Shown here: positions 43,811-52,405 of the stretch, in pieces
How the letters are laid out: every line of letters starts with the position of its first letter
Numbering within the stretch: position 1 is the stretch's first letter
From: Anaerolineaceae bacterium
GTDB lineage: Bacteria > Chloroflexota > Anaerolineae > Anaerolineales > Anaerolineaceae
Assembly: GCA_018056725.1 (NCBI GenBank)
Contig: JAGPFF010000012.1
Location: 1 to 57,874 of the forward strand
DNA length: 57,874 bases
Direction of reading: 5' to 3'
The notes under the pieces: model-generated
Seen by the model: only the letters and a program-made list of their open reading frames with translations
The model's database searches: none
What the model was told of the DNA's origin: nothing
Position numbers and translations under genes: made by a program

Positions 43811-44991
43811 ATCTATTAATTATTGCCGATGGTCGCAGTCCAATTACCCGGCGGTGGATCCGTATGCTTGAACCTCTGGGGTATACCATCAACCTGGTAA
43901 CCACTTACCCGTGTACCCCGGTTGAAGGCGTCCATAAAACCGTGACCTTCCCGGTTGCCTTCAGTCATTATTCAGGCAGTCAGGCGGGCGGGAGCGCTAA
44001 GAAAGCAGGCAAGCGTTCGCAGCTCATTTCCCGTTTTCGCAACGTCGCCAGCGATTTGCGGCACTGGCTTGGTCCCTGGTCTGTGGATCGCCGGAAAAAG
44101 GAGTTTTCAGACCTGGTCTTACAGCTGCAACCGGATCTGGTGCACGCGTTGCGCATTCCTTTTGAAGGCATGCTCGCCAGCCACACACCGCCGGGGATAC
44201 CAGTCGTCGTTTCAACCTGGGGCAATGATCTCACTTTTCACGCAGAGTCTTCTGCCGCAATGGGGGATGCCACTCGCCGTGCCCTCTTGCGGGCGGATGG
44301 TTTATTTTCGGATACACGGCGCGATATCCAACTGGCACATAGCTGGTCCTTCAACCCAAATAAACCATCTCTGATGGTGGTGGGAAACGGTGGCATTGAC
44401 CTAACCGAAATTGAACAGGCTACGCGCGGGGTCGGGCTCGCAGTTCCGTGGCAGGTGATCAACCCGCGGGGGTTTCGTTCCGGCTCGGTGCGCAACGATA
44501 CTTTCTTCAAGGCAATCCCATTAATTCTCAGCCACCATCCGGAGATTCAATTCATCTGCCCCTGGATGGCTGGTCAGCCCGAAGCTCTACACTGGGTTGA
44601 GAAGTTTGGCATTTTCAATAATGTCACGCTGCTGCCTGTGCTCACCCAACCTGAATTGTGGCGTGAATTTGCCCGCTCAATGGCTTCGGTTTCTGTCAGT
44701 ATACATGACGGAACCCCCAATTCTCTTCTTGAAGCCATGGCAATCGGATGTCTGCCGGTCTGCGGGAACATCGAATCCATCCGCGAGTGGATCGTTAATG
44801 GGGAAAATGGATTGCTGGTGGATCCCTCAGATCCCGCTGACCTTGCCACTGCCGTGCTGCGCAGTATTGAGGATGACGACCTGCATCGTTCCGCCGCCAA
44901 GCGCAACCGGCAAATCATTCTGGAGCGGGCGGAGATTTCAGCCGTGCGACGCCAGGTAGCTGAATTTTACAATTTGGTATGCGGGAAATAA
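43807..44991 (+). CDS. glycosyltransferase, GT1/GT4-like
   Basis: A 394-residue GT-B fold glycosyltransferase. The N terminus LIIADGRSPITRRWIRMLEPLGY is a typical first strand and helix, and the donor-binding end reads SVSIHDGTPNSLLEAMAIGCLPV followed by GLLVDPSDPADLA. The central ADGLFSDTRRDIQLAHSW region may bind the acceptor. It is the last gene of the overlapping run from sbcD and is followed by a bidirectional terminator. The target polymer is unknown; with its neighbour it could build a short glycan on a lipid or protein. Confidence 0.9.
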   Translation: MNLLIIADGRSPITRRWIRMLEPLGYTINLVTTYPCTPVEGVHKTVTFPVAFSHYSGSQAGGSAKKAGKRSQLISRFRNVASDLRHWLGPWSVDRRKKEFSDLVLQLQPDLVHALRIPFEGMLASHTPPGIPVVVSTWGNDLTFHAESSAAMGDATRRALLRADGLFSDTRRDIQLAHSWSFNPNKPSLMVVGNGGIDLTEIEQATRGVGLAVPWQVINPRGFRSGSVRNDTFFKAIPLILSHHPEIQFICPWMAGQPEALHWVEKFGIFNNVTLLPVLTQPELWREFARSMASVSVSIHDGTPNSLLEAMAIGCLPVCGNIESIREWIVNGENGLLVDPSDPADLATAVLRSIEDDDLHRSAAKRNRQIILERAEISAVRRQVAEFYNLVCGK

Positions 44992-45028
44992 GTGTGCCAC
45001 GAAGGACCAGGCTGGATCCATCAAGGGT

Positions 45029-45063
45029 AAAAAAGAGGAAGGTTTCGCACCTTCCCCGTTTTT
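45029..45063. terminator. bidirectional intrinsic terminator
   Basis: GGAAGGT (45037-45043) pairs with ACCTTCC (45049-45055) across a five-base loop. A run of T follows on the plus strand (45059-45063), and an A run before the hairpin gives T on the minus strand. It serves both the glycosyltransferase operon and the convergent DUF362 gene. Confidence 0.85.
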
Positions 45064-45075
45064 CGGAAGTGTTGA

Positions 45076-46176
45076 CTAACGAAGATGTCCTTTGAGTTTA
45101 TAGTCCATAAAGAGCTGCCCCCATCCGGTTGTCTCACACCAGTCTTTGAAGACGTGTTTTTCCTTGATCGGCCAGTGAACATAATCATGGTAAACCTCGG
45201 AGAAGGCAATGGGAATGGCTACCAGCGGGGTTCGGGTGACCAGCTTCTGCAGGAAACGCGTCGGTCCATACCAGGTAAGCCAACCCATAAACTGGTGCAG
45301 ATTATGCCCAACCTTAAAATGCCAGTTCTCATTTGAAACATCATCCCCCACCAGTTCAATTTCACGCGGGTCGCCGACCCCAAGCCCCTGGGTATGCCCC
45401 AGGTTGATGTATTTGATACTGAGTGGATCAAATCCCATCAATTTTGCCGCAACAGCATCAATTGCCACCTGATCAGAGGAGGCGAGAAGCACATTCTTCA
45501 CCTCCGGCTTCATCACCCGTGGACCGGTCCCATTGCCTGCCGTGGTCCCGTCCATCACTGCGAACAGCCCACTGTGGATTTCTTTCTGGATGGCGAGAAG
45601 GTCAATGATCGTCTCGTGGATGTACGTATGGGTGTAGTGCCTGTGTTTAGTAAGCAGACCGCCAAAGGCATTTTTGATGGCTCCGGTTGTGGTGGTATAG
45701 ATATGGCACTTTACCGTTGGTAAATGGACGATGTTCTTTCCAATAAAGTAATCCGGAATATAGATCCCTTCAGGGTAAATTTGGTCAAGGGCGTTCATCT
45801 TCGCCTTGGGCTTGTACTCGATCCAGGTCATGTCTTTGGGTTCAAAATTGTAGAGCACCGGTATGTGATACGCATTGAAGATAGGAACATAGCCGTTCAA
45901 ATCCTCACCTTTGAAGGCATTCGTCACCACAGTCTGATTTTGAACACAGGTAACATCACTAAAGCCATTGTTTTTTAAGGCAAGGATGGTACCTTCGAGC
46001 TGCCAGGGAGTGGTATTTGCGCTGGGCATGGGGAAATGCCATGAGATGTTGTCCTTTAGGATCGTCGTAGCTGCTGGATCAAGGGCTGCTTTTCCGCCTG
46101 CCAGGTCGAAAAGCCGTTGATAATCGTCCAGAACGGTTTCAGGGGTCGTACGAATGACTGCAACTTTAGATTTCAT
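45076..46176 (-). CDS. DUF362-domain protein
   Basis: A 366-residue protein of the DUF362 family, a group of unknown or loosely assigned function often linked to iron-sulfur or iron-regulated proteins. Recognisable elements are NIVHLPTVKCHIYTTTTGAIKN, a central GGLLTKHRHYTHTYIHE with several histidines, DGTTAGNGTGPR and the DQVAIDAVAAKLMGFDPL motif that marks the family. There is no CxxC ferredoxin tail, which some members carry. It is a single-gene unit, convergent with the glycosyltransferases. Confidence 0.85.
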   Translation of the reverse strand: MKSKVAVIRTTPETVLDDYQRLFDLAGGKAALDPAATTILKDNISWHFPMPSANTTPWQLEGTILALKNNGFSDVTCVQNQTVVTNAFKGEDLNGYVPIFNAYHIPVLYNFEPKDMTWIEYKPKAKMNALDQIYPEGIYIPDYFIGKNIVHLPTVKCHIYTTTTGAIKNAFGGLLTKHRHYTHTYIHETIIDLLAIQKEIHSGLFAVMDGTTAGNGTGPRVMKPEVKNVLLASSDQVAIDAVAAKLMGFDPLSIKYINLGHTQGLGVGDPREIELVGDDVSNENWHFKVGHNLHQFMGWLTWYGPTRFLQKLVTRTPLVAIPIAFSEVYHDYVHWPIKEKHVFKDWCETTGWGQLFMDYKLKGHLR

Positions 46177-46332
46177 CTTTTCACCTTGAGGGATAATCTT
46201 ACCTCACCTGATCCCATTATACCAATCAACTTTCGGACTGAGAAAAAATCCAGCTTTAAACCAGTTCTGATCTCACCATGAATCAGGATTTTGCAGCTTG
46301 AAGATCAAAGAAAATATCAGGAACTTTTAAAT

Positions 46333-46361
46333 AAAAAGGCGGCTGCCGCAACGGAGCCGCC
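46333..46361 (-). terminator. intrinsic terminator after ferritin
   Basis: GGCGGCT (46338-46344) pairs with AGCCGCC (46355-46361). Read on the minus strand the stem is followed by five T, then ATT. It lies just past the ferritin stop at 46380. Confidence 0.82.
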
Positions 46362-46379
46362 TCAATGCCATGGATTCGT

Positions 46380-46871
46380 TTATTCCGCGCCGCGTTCGCC
46401 CAGTTCGTGATCAATCTGGAACAAAGCCCCTACGCTCGTGCCGGCTTTTTCCAACATTGCCAGGATTGTGGAGGCATTCTTTTCCTCCTCCACCTGTTCC
46501 ATGAGATACCAGTGCAGCAGCGCCTGGCTGGCAACATCCTTGGCTTCGAGTGCTTTCTCATAAATCGCGCTCAACAATGCGGTCACCTTCTGCTCGTGCT
46601 CGTAAACTTTGGCAAAGACATCTTTCAGAGAAGTAAATTCCACCGGGGGTTGTCCGATCGGTTTGAGCAATACTTTCTCGCCGCGATCATGAAGATATTC
46701 AAAGAACTTCATCGCATGCTCTTGCTCTTCCTTTGCCTGAACACGCAGCCACCTGGCGGCGCCGGACAGGTTTTCCGATTCACAATAAGCTGACATCGCT
46801 AAATAAAAATAAGCGGAATACAGCTCGTGGTTAATTTGGTCATTCATCGCTTCGTATACTCTTTTATCCAT
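46380..46871 (-). CDS. ftnA: bacterial non-haem ferritin
   Basis: A 163-residue ferritin, the iron-storage cage protein. Ferroxidase ligands are in place: Glu16 in NHELYSAYFYL, Glu49 and His52 in AKEEQEHAMKFFEYL, and the ligands of the second helix pair in EHEQKV and MEQVEEEKNAS. Length is normal for FtnA. It should store iron and protect against oxidative damage. It is monocistronic, divergent from the ADP-ribosylglycohydrolase, with its own terminator. Confidence 0.96.
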   Translation of the reverse strand: MDKRVYEAMNDQINHELYSAYFYLAMSAYCESENLSGAARWLRVQAKEEQEHAMKFFEYLHDRGEKVLLKPIGQPPVEFTSLKDVFAKVYEHEQKVTALLSAIYEKALEAKDVASQALLHWYLMEQVEEEKNASTILAMLEKAGTSVGALFQIDHELGERGAE

Positions 46872-46981
46872 GTTTCACCTCATATTCTTAATGAATTTTT
46901 CCGTACTTCTATAGAATAGCACAATCGTATAAAAAATTCATTAACCCTTGATTTAACCTCATTGTAAATTCTTAAATCTGC

Positions 46982-46987
46982 CATAAT
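46982..46987 (+). promoter_or_regulatory. -10 box of the ADP-ribosylglycohydrolase gene, leaderless
   Basis: CATAAT ends six bases before the ATG at 46994 and no ribosome-binding site is present, so transcription should begin at the start codon. No -35 at a good distance was found. Confidence 0.4.
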
Positions 46988-46993
46988 AACGCT

Positions 46994-47947
46994 ATGGAAA
47001 AGATACAGGTAGATCGTTTGCGCGGGATTGCCGTCGGGGCTGTGGTGGGAGACGCTCTTGGAATGCCGCTGGAATTTCATCCACCCCGCCCTGTCTACGA
47101 ATTAGTGACGGAAATGATCCCCGGTCCTTTGCCCGCAGGGTCATTTACCGATGACACGGAAATGGCTCTGGCGCTGGCAGAATCGTTGCTCGCCCATCTG
47201 CCACTCGATGCCGAGGATCTGGTTCAGCGTTTTTGCGACTGGTACCAGTCGAACCCGTCTGACATGGGAATTCACATCAGCCAGGTACTCCGTCAGGTAA
47301 TCCATGGCACTTCCTGGCAGGAGGCATCTCACTCGGTACAAGCCATGGATCCAGATTCTGCTTCCAATGGCTCGTTGATGCGTGCCTGGCCGCTTTCGAT
47401 CGCCCGCTGGCGCCATCCAGATAAACTGGCGGAGGAATCCCGCTTGCAATCCGAGGTCACCCATATCCACCCGGATTGTATCTCCGGATGCACTTTCTTT
47501 ACTCTCTTGCTCGCAGAATTGGTTGGGCAATCAGAACCGCTGCCGCCGGATGCGGCGCTGCGCGCAGCCATTACCACGGCTGCTGAGCAAGCCCAGTTCC
47601 ATGAGGAATTCCGCTTGATCATTGACCTGGCAGCGGTTCGATCACGCGAGCTGCTGGCAAACACTGGCTGGGTACGTCATACCATCGAAGCCTCCTTGTG
47701 GGCGCTTCTTACTACCCGCTCATTCGAAGAAGCTTTGGTTCAGGCGGTAAACCTGGGTAATGATGCCGATACAACCGGCGCGGTTACCGGAGCAATTGCC
47801 GGTGCCCTGTATGGATTGAGTGGCATCCCTCAACGCTGGAAAGACGCCATTCACGGGGAATATCCAATCGGAACGGGGAAGATTTGGCTCTGCAGTGACT
47901 TCATCGACCTGGCTGACCGGTTGAACGCCCTGAATGTGCCTGAATAA
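46994..47947 (+). CDS. ADP-ribosylglycohydrolase (DraG-like)
   Basis: A 317-residue hydrolase that removes ADP-ribose from proteins or other acceptors. The all-helical fold starts with VGAVVGDALGMPLEFH, then the first magnesium motif SFTDDTEMALALAE, and the second near the end, NLGNDADTTGAVTGAIAGALYG. Both Asp-rich metal motifs are intact. In nitrogen fixers DraG reactivates nitrogenase reductase; no nif genes are seen here, so the target is unknown. Confidence 0.93.
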   Translation: MEKIQVDRLRGIAVGAVVGDALGMPLEFHPPRPVYELVTEMIPGPLPAGSFTDDTEMALALAESLLAHLPLDAEDLVQRFCDWYQSNPSDMGIHISQVLRQVIHGTSWQEASHSVQAMDPDSASNGSLMRAWPLSIARWRHPDKLAEESRLQSEVTHIHPDCISGCTFFTLLLAELVGQSEPLPPDAALRAAITTAAEQAQFHEEFRLIIDLAAVRSRELLANTGWVRHTIEASLWALLTTRSFEEALVQAVNLGNDADTTGAVTGAIAGALYGLSGIPQRWKDAIHGEYPIGTGKIWLCSDFIDLADRLNALNVPE

Positions 47948-47962
47948 GCACGCTCTTTCGCT

Positions 47963-47991
47963 TTGACTCTCCTTTCGACCTTTGCTATACT
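47963..47991 (+). promoter_or_regulatory. sigma-70 type promoter of the dehydrogenase cluster
   Basis: TTGACT (47963-47968) and TATACT (47986-47991) are separated by exactly 17 bp, five of six consensus matches in each. The predicted start is near 47998, directly before a hairpin, and drives the genes from 48054 onward. Confidence 0.75.
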
Positions 47992-47999
47992 TAATCTTG

Positions 48000-48020
48000 C
48001 CCTGCGCAAGTGGCGCAGGG
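48000..48020 (+). other. hairpin at the extreme 5' end of the dehydrogenase mRNA
   Basis: CCCTGCGC (48000-48007) pairs with GCGCAGGG (48013-48020) across AAGTG. With the predicted start near 47998 this stem would cap the 5' end of the transcript, a layout known to protect mRNA from decay. It has no T run, so it is not a terminator. Confidence 0.5.
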
Positions 48021-48053
48021 TTAAATCCGATTCTCTCAGGAGGCAATTCATCT

Positions 48054-49637
48054 ATGGCTTCAGATCAGTCATTCAAATTAACCTATGCAACCATGTTCAA
48101 CCCGCCAGAAGCGCTGCATACCCAGTATGATCAAGCACTGGCAAAAGTAAAATCAGAACTTGGCAAAGACCATGGCATGTTGATCGATGGCAAGGAAGTC
48201 TATGCCAGCGAAAAATTCGATAACCGTTTTCCCGCCGATACTGACGTTTTGCTGGGCACCTTCCAAAAAGGAAATACCGAGCATGCACACGCAGCCCTTG
48301 CCGCAGCACGCAAAGCCGCACCAGGTTGGGCGCATACCCCCTGGCAGGAACGCGTGAGACTGCTACGCAAAGCCGCGGAGATCATGGACCGCCGCACCTT
48401 TGAGATGGGAGTGGTCCTCTCGCTTGAGGTTGGCAAGAACCGGATGGAAGCTCTCGGTGATGTTGCTGAAGCTGCCGATCTCATCCGCTACTCGTGCGAC
48501 CGTATGGAAGCCAACAATGGCTTCGTTTGTGAAATGGGCTCCGATCCACTGAGTGGATTTATCAGCAAGAACAAATCCGTCCTGCGCCCTTATGGCGTCT
48601 GGCTGGTCATCAGTCCGTTCAACTTCCCCGCTGCACTCACCGGCGGTCCTTCAGGCGCAGCCCTTGTCACCGGCAACACCCTGGTAATGAAACCAGCCAC
48701 CGATACCCCGTGGACTGCCCGTCTGATTGCCGAATGCTTCCTGGAAGCCGGTTTGCCCGCTGGCGTGTTCAACTATGTTACCGGTCCGGGATCCACTCTC
48801 GGGCAGGCGCTCATCGACAGTCCTGAAGTGGATGGCGTTACCTTTACCGGTTCGTTTGATGTAGGGATGAAAATCTACCGTGACTTTGCCCAACGAAATT
48901 GGGTTCGCCCCACCATCCTCGAACTCGGCGGTAAAAATCCCGCCATTGTCACCCGCAACGCCGACCTGGAATCGGCTGCGGTTGGAATCGTCCGTTCTGC
49001 TTTTGGCTTGCAGGGACAGAAATGTTCGGCTAACTCACGCATTTTGATCGATGCCGCAGTCTATGACAAACTGGTTCCGATGCTGGTGGAAATGACGGAA
49101 AAAATGACCATTGGTGATCCAACCGACCGTGAGGTTTATCTCGGACCGGTGATAAATAAGAACAGTTTCCGCGACTACCAGCAATTTGTGGATGAAATTC
49201 GGGCAGCAGGGAAGATTCTTACCGGCGGTAAAGTGCTAAATGAGGGCGCTTATGCCAAAGGTTACTTCTGCGCGCCCACAATTGCCGAGCTCCCTTACGA
49301 TCACCGCCTCTGGAAGCATGAGATGTTTGTGCCCATCACGACCGTGGGAAAATTCACTTCGTTGGAAGATGCAATGAAGATTGCCAATGACGTGGATTAC
49401 GGACTCACCGCTGGTTTCTATGGTAGTGAAGAGGAAGCCGAATGGTTCTTCGATAAGATCGAAGCCGGTGTTACCTACGCCAACCGACCGATGGGCTCCA
49501 CCACGGGCGCCTGGCCTGGTTTCCAGCCATTTGGTGGTTGGAAAGCCTCCGGCTCCAGCGGCAAGAACTCCGGCGGGTTGTATTACCTGCAGTTGTACCT
49601 GCATGAGCAAATTCAGAATATTGTGCGCAAAGCCTGA
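48054..49637 (+). CDS. L-glutamate gamma-semialdehyde dehydrogenase (P5C dehydrogenase-like)
   Basis: A 527-residue aldehyde dehydrogenase. Catalytic Glu290 is in LELGGKNPAIV and Cys324 in FGLQGQKCSANSR; the GQKCSA form and the length are typical of 1-pyrroline-5-carboxylate dehydrogenases, which oxidise glutamate semialdehyde to glutamate in proline and arginine breakdown. VISPFNFPAALTGGPSGAAL is the cofactor-binding stretch. I start at the ATG at 48054 with AGGAGG upstream; the frame opens at 47982, which overlaps the promoter. The next gene starts within its stop codon. Confidence 0.9.
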   Translation: MASDQSFKLTYATMFNPPEALHTQYDQALAKVKSELGKDHGMLIDGKEVYASEKFDNRFPADTDVLLGTFQKGNTEHAHAALAAARKAAPGWAHTPWQERVRLLRKAAEIMDRRTFEMGVVLSLEVGKNRMEALGDVAEAADLIRYSCDRMEANNGFVCEMGSDPLSGFISKNKSVLRPYGVWLVISPFNFPAALTGGPSGAALVTGNTLVMKPATDTPWTARLIAECFLEAGLPAGVFNYVTGPGSTLGQALIDSPEVDGVTFTGSFDVGMKIYRDFAQRNWVRPTILELGGKNPAIVTRNADLESAAVGIVRSAFGLQGQKCSANSRILIDAAVYDKLVPMLVEMTEKMTIGDPTDREVYLGPVINKNSFRDYQQFVDEIRAAGKILTGGKVLNEGAYAKGYFCAPTIAELPYDHRLWKHEMFVPITTVGKFTSLEDAMKIANDVDYGLTAGFYGSEEEAEWFFDKIEAGVTYANRPMGSTTGAWPGFQPFGGWKASGSSGKNSGGLYYLQLYLHEQIQNIVRKA

Positions 49638-50557
49638 TGGCTCAAGGAAAAGGAATGTCCAAAGTCTGCTCGTTATCCGAAGCGATTACCCGTTACATAC
49701 ATGATGGCGACAGTGTTTTCTGCGCAGGTTTCACCCATTTAATCCCATTCGCCGCCGGTCATGAAATCATTCGCCAGGGTAGGAGGAATCTTACCCTGGC
49801 GCGAGCCACACCCGATTTGATCTATGATCAGATGGTGGCGGCTGGCTGCGCGAAGAAGCTCATCTTTTCCTATATCGGGAATCCAGGTGTGGGATCGTTG
49901 CGCATCATCCGCGAGGAGCTGGAAGCTGGACGACTTGAATGGGAGGAATACTCCCATTTCGGCATGATCTCACGATTGCAGGCTGGTGCGGCGGGGCTGC
50001 CTTTCATGCCCATGAATCAGACCGCTGCGCCGGATCTGGAAAAAAACAACCCGAATATCCGTCGGGTAAAAGACCCCTACTCGGGCATTGAAGTAACCAC
50101 TGTACCAGCGCTCAACCCCGATGTGGGAATCATCCACGTGCAACGCGCGGACGCCAACGGTAACGCCCAGGTCTGGGGAATACTTGGCGAACAAAAGGAA
50201 GCCGCGTTTGCTTCGCGTCACGTGATCATCACTGCCGAAGAGATCGTGGAGGAGGAAGTCATCCGATCCGATCCCAACCGCACGCTGATCCCCGGGATCA
50301 TTGTGAATGCCGTTTGCCACGTCCCGCACTGCGCGCATCCTTCCTATACCCAGGGATATTATGACCGTGATAATGTCTTTTACCTCAACTGGGATAAGAT
50401 CAGTGAAGATCGCGTCACTGTGAATGCCTGGCTGGATGAGTGGGTCTACGGGCTTAAAGATGCCGGCGAATACTGGGAAAAACTGGGGGCGGAGACGCAT
50501 TCCCGCCTGGCAGTAAAACCCCGCTATGCCGCACCCGTCAATTATGGTGACTACTAG
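49637..50557 (+). CDS. gctA: CoA-transferase subunit A, glutaconate CoA-transferase type
   Basis: A 306-residue alpha subunit of a two-subunit class I CoA-transferase. Family motifs are visible: IHDGDSVFCAGFTHLIPFAAGHEIIR, LIYDQMVAAGCAKKLIFSYIGNPGVGS, and GIIHVQRADANGNAQVWG. The ATG overlaps the preceding TGA stop, so translation is coupled to the dehydrogenase. The partner subunit follows 16 bases later. Substrates in this family include glutaconate, 2-hydroxyglutarate and 3-oxoacids; the neighbours suggest a 2-hydroxyacid or its enoate. The symbol is tentative. Confidence 0.85.
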   Translation: MAQGKGMSKVCSLSEAITRYIHDGDSVFCAGFTHLIPFAAGHEIIRQGRRNLTLARATPDLIYDQMVAAGCAKKLIFSYIGNPGVGSLRIIREELEAGRLEWEEYSHFGMISRLQAGAAGLPFMPMNQTAAPDLEKNNPNIRRVKDPYSGIEVTTVPALNPDVGIIHVQRADANGNAQVWGILGEQKEAAFASRHVIITAEEIVEEEVIRSDPNRTLIPGIIVNAVCHVPHCAHPSYTQGYYDRDNVFYLNWDKISEDRVTVNAWLDEWVYGLKDAGEYWEKLGAETHSRLAVKPRYAAPVNYGDY

Positions 50558-50573
50558 ATGCAGAGGGCTGTCA

Positions 50574-51347
50574 ATGTCGGATTCCCAATATAGTGCTTCA
50601 GAATTAATGTGTATCAACGCTGCCCGCCTGCTGCGTGACGGCGATGTCGTATTTGTGGGTGTGGGGCTACCCAACCTGGCGTGCAACCTTGCCCGTCGTA
50701 CCCATGCTCCGAACCTTCAGTTGATTTATGAAGCCGGCGTCATCGGGGCACGCCCTGCGCGTCTGCCGCTTTCTATCGGCGATCCAACACTGGTGAGCGG
50801 CGCAGTCTCAGTTTGCGGTATGTTTGATATCTTCTCGCAATATCTACAACGCGGAAATATCGATGTAGGCTTCCTTGGCGGCGCGCAAATCGATCGTTTC
50901 GGCAACATCAATGCCACAGTCATCGGTGATTACCATCACCCAAAAGTGCGTCTGCCCGGTTCGGGCGGGTCACAGGAAATTGCCGGCTGGGCAAACCGCT
51001 GTTACATCATCACGCCCCATCAAAAACGCCGTTTTCCTGAAAAGGTGGACTTTATCACTTCAGCAGGGTTTCTGAACGGACGGAAAGAACGCCTGGCGAC
51101 CGGCGCGCGTGGTGGTGGTCCGCTGGTGGTAGTCACCAACCTTGGTATGCTTGAGCCGGATGAAAATGGCGAATTGATCCTCACCGCCCTTCACCCAGGA
51201 TGCACGGTGGATCAAGTGCTGGCAAATACCGGCTGGGCAATCCGCGTGGCACCCGAGCTACGCACCACAGAGCCATTATTGGACTCTGAGCTGCGTTTGT
51301 TACGCGAGGAGCTTGATCCCGACGGGATCTATTTGAAAGGTTCGTAA
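50574..51347 (+). CDS. gctB: CoA-transferase subunit B, glutaconate CoA-transferase type
   Basis: A 257-residue beta subunit. The catalytic glutamate that forms the CoA thioester is Glu53 in LIYEAGVIGARP. Downstream, the GGAQIDRFGNINATVIGD motif is typical of GctB and 3-oxoacid CoA-transferase beta subunits. I start at the ATG at 50574 with AGAGGG upstream; the frame extends to 50526 inside gctA. It should form a heterotetramer with the product at 49637. Confidence 0.87.
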   Translation: MSDSQYSASELMCINAARLLRDGDVVFVGVGLPNLACNLARRTHAPNLQLIYEAGVIGARPARLPLSIGDPTLVSGAVSVCGMFDIFSQYLQRGNIDVGFLGGAQIDRFGNINATVIGDYHHPKVRLPGSGGSQEIAGWANRCYIITPHQKRRFPEKVDFITSAGFLNGRKERLATGARGGGPLVVVTNLGMLEPDENGELILTALHPGCTVDQVLANTGWAIRVAPELRTTEPLLDSELRLLREELDPDGIYLKGS

Positions 51348-51358
51348 AAGGTAAAAAG

Positions 51359-52384
51359 ATGGCATCGCAGGAGAATATTGAGGTTCTAACAACTGTCCCG
51401 TTTCCTGAATCCGTGATGCAGCAGTTGCGCACTCTTTCACCGCGGATCCGGATCACGTTGATCCCAGCCAACAAGGTTGAAGAGATTCCTCACGAAACGT
51501 GGCAGCGAACCGAAGTTCTTTACACCGACATCCTCCTTCCTGATCTGGCACTGGTGCCAAACCTGAAATGGGTCCAATTTCATTACGCCGGTGTTGATTA
51601 CGTGCAGGGATCGGATTTGCTTAATCGCAAAGAGCTCAAAGTTACTTCGATGAGCGGCGCTTCCGCCATTCAGGAAGGGGAGTATATTTTGATGATGCTG
51701 CTAGGACTGGGGCATCATATCCAGGCTTTGCAGCTCAATCAGGAAAAATCTGAATGGCCGGCTGACCGCTGGGATCGTTTTTCGCCCGTAGAACTCACCG
51801 GTTCAACGGTAGGGTTGGTGGGTTATGGCAGCATCGCCCGTGAAGTGGCGCGCCTGCTGCGTCCTTTTTATGTGACCGTGCTGGCAGCCAAGCGAAACGT
51901 GATGCATCCTGAAGATCAGGGATACACCATCGAAGGGCATGGCGACCCTGATGGAGATTTCTTTGACCGCCTTTACCCCATCGAAGCACTGGGGTCCATG
52001 CTAAAGGAATGTGATTTCGTCGTCGTCACCCTGCCCCTCACGCCACAAACACGCGGGCTAATCGGCGCAGAGGAATTTAAGAAGATGAAGCCTGGCGCCT
52101 ACCTGGTGCATATTTCCCGCGGCGGAATTGTGGATGAAATGGCATTAATGCAGGCGTTGACAGAAAAACGCATCGCTGGTGCCGCGGTGGATGTTTTTAC
52201 CCGTGAACCTCTACCGCCGGAAAGCCCGTTATGGAAGGTGCCAAATCTGATCATCACGCCGCATGTCTCGGGTTTCAGCCCAAATTATAAGGAACGCGCC
52301 GGTACCATGTTTATTGAAAATCTAAAACGCTATCTGCATGCAGAGCCATTATTGAATGAGTTTATTCCCGAGCGTGCCTATTAA
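51359..52384 (+). CDS. D-2-hydroxyacid dehydrogenase (NAD-dependent)
   Basis: A 341-residue enzyme of the D-isomer 2-hydroxyacid dehydrogenase family. The Rossmann nucleotide loop is VGLVGYGSIAREV near residue 150. The catalytic Arg is in HISRGGIVDE, the Glu in DVFTREPLPPESPLW and the His in ITPHVSGFSP. It lacks an ACT domain, so it is not full-length SerA. It lies 11 bases after the CoA-transferase, implying it makes or consumes the 2-hydroxyacid that the transferase activates. Confidence 0.9.
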   Translation: MASQENIEVLTTVPFPESVMQQLRTLSPRIRITLIPANKVEEIPHETWQRTEVLYTDILLPDLALVPNLKWVQFHYAGVDYVQGSDLLNRKELKVTSMSGASAIQEGEYILMMLLGLGHHIQALQLNQEKSEWPADRWDRFSPVELTGSTVGLVGYGSIAREVARLLRPFYVTVLAAKRNVMHPEDQGYTIEGHGDPDGDFFDRLYPIEALGSMLKECDFVVVTLPLTPQTRGLIGAEEFKKMKPGAYLVHISRGGIVDEMALMQALTEKRIAGAAVDVFTREPLPPESPLWKVPNLIITPHVSGFSPNYKERAGTMFIENLKRYLHAEPLLNEFIPERAY

Positions 52385-52405
52385 GAGATTCGCGGGTTTT
52401 ATTTA

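Noticed and set aside
47982..48053. N-terminal extension of the aldehyde dehydrogenase
   Set aside because: It overlaps the TTGACT/TATACT promoter and the 5' hairpin, and AGGAGG marks the ATG at 48054.
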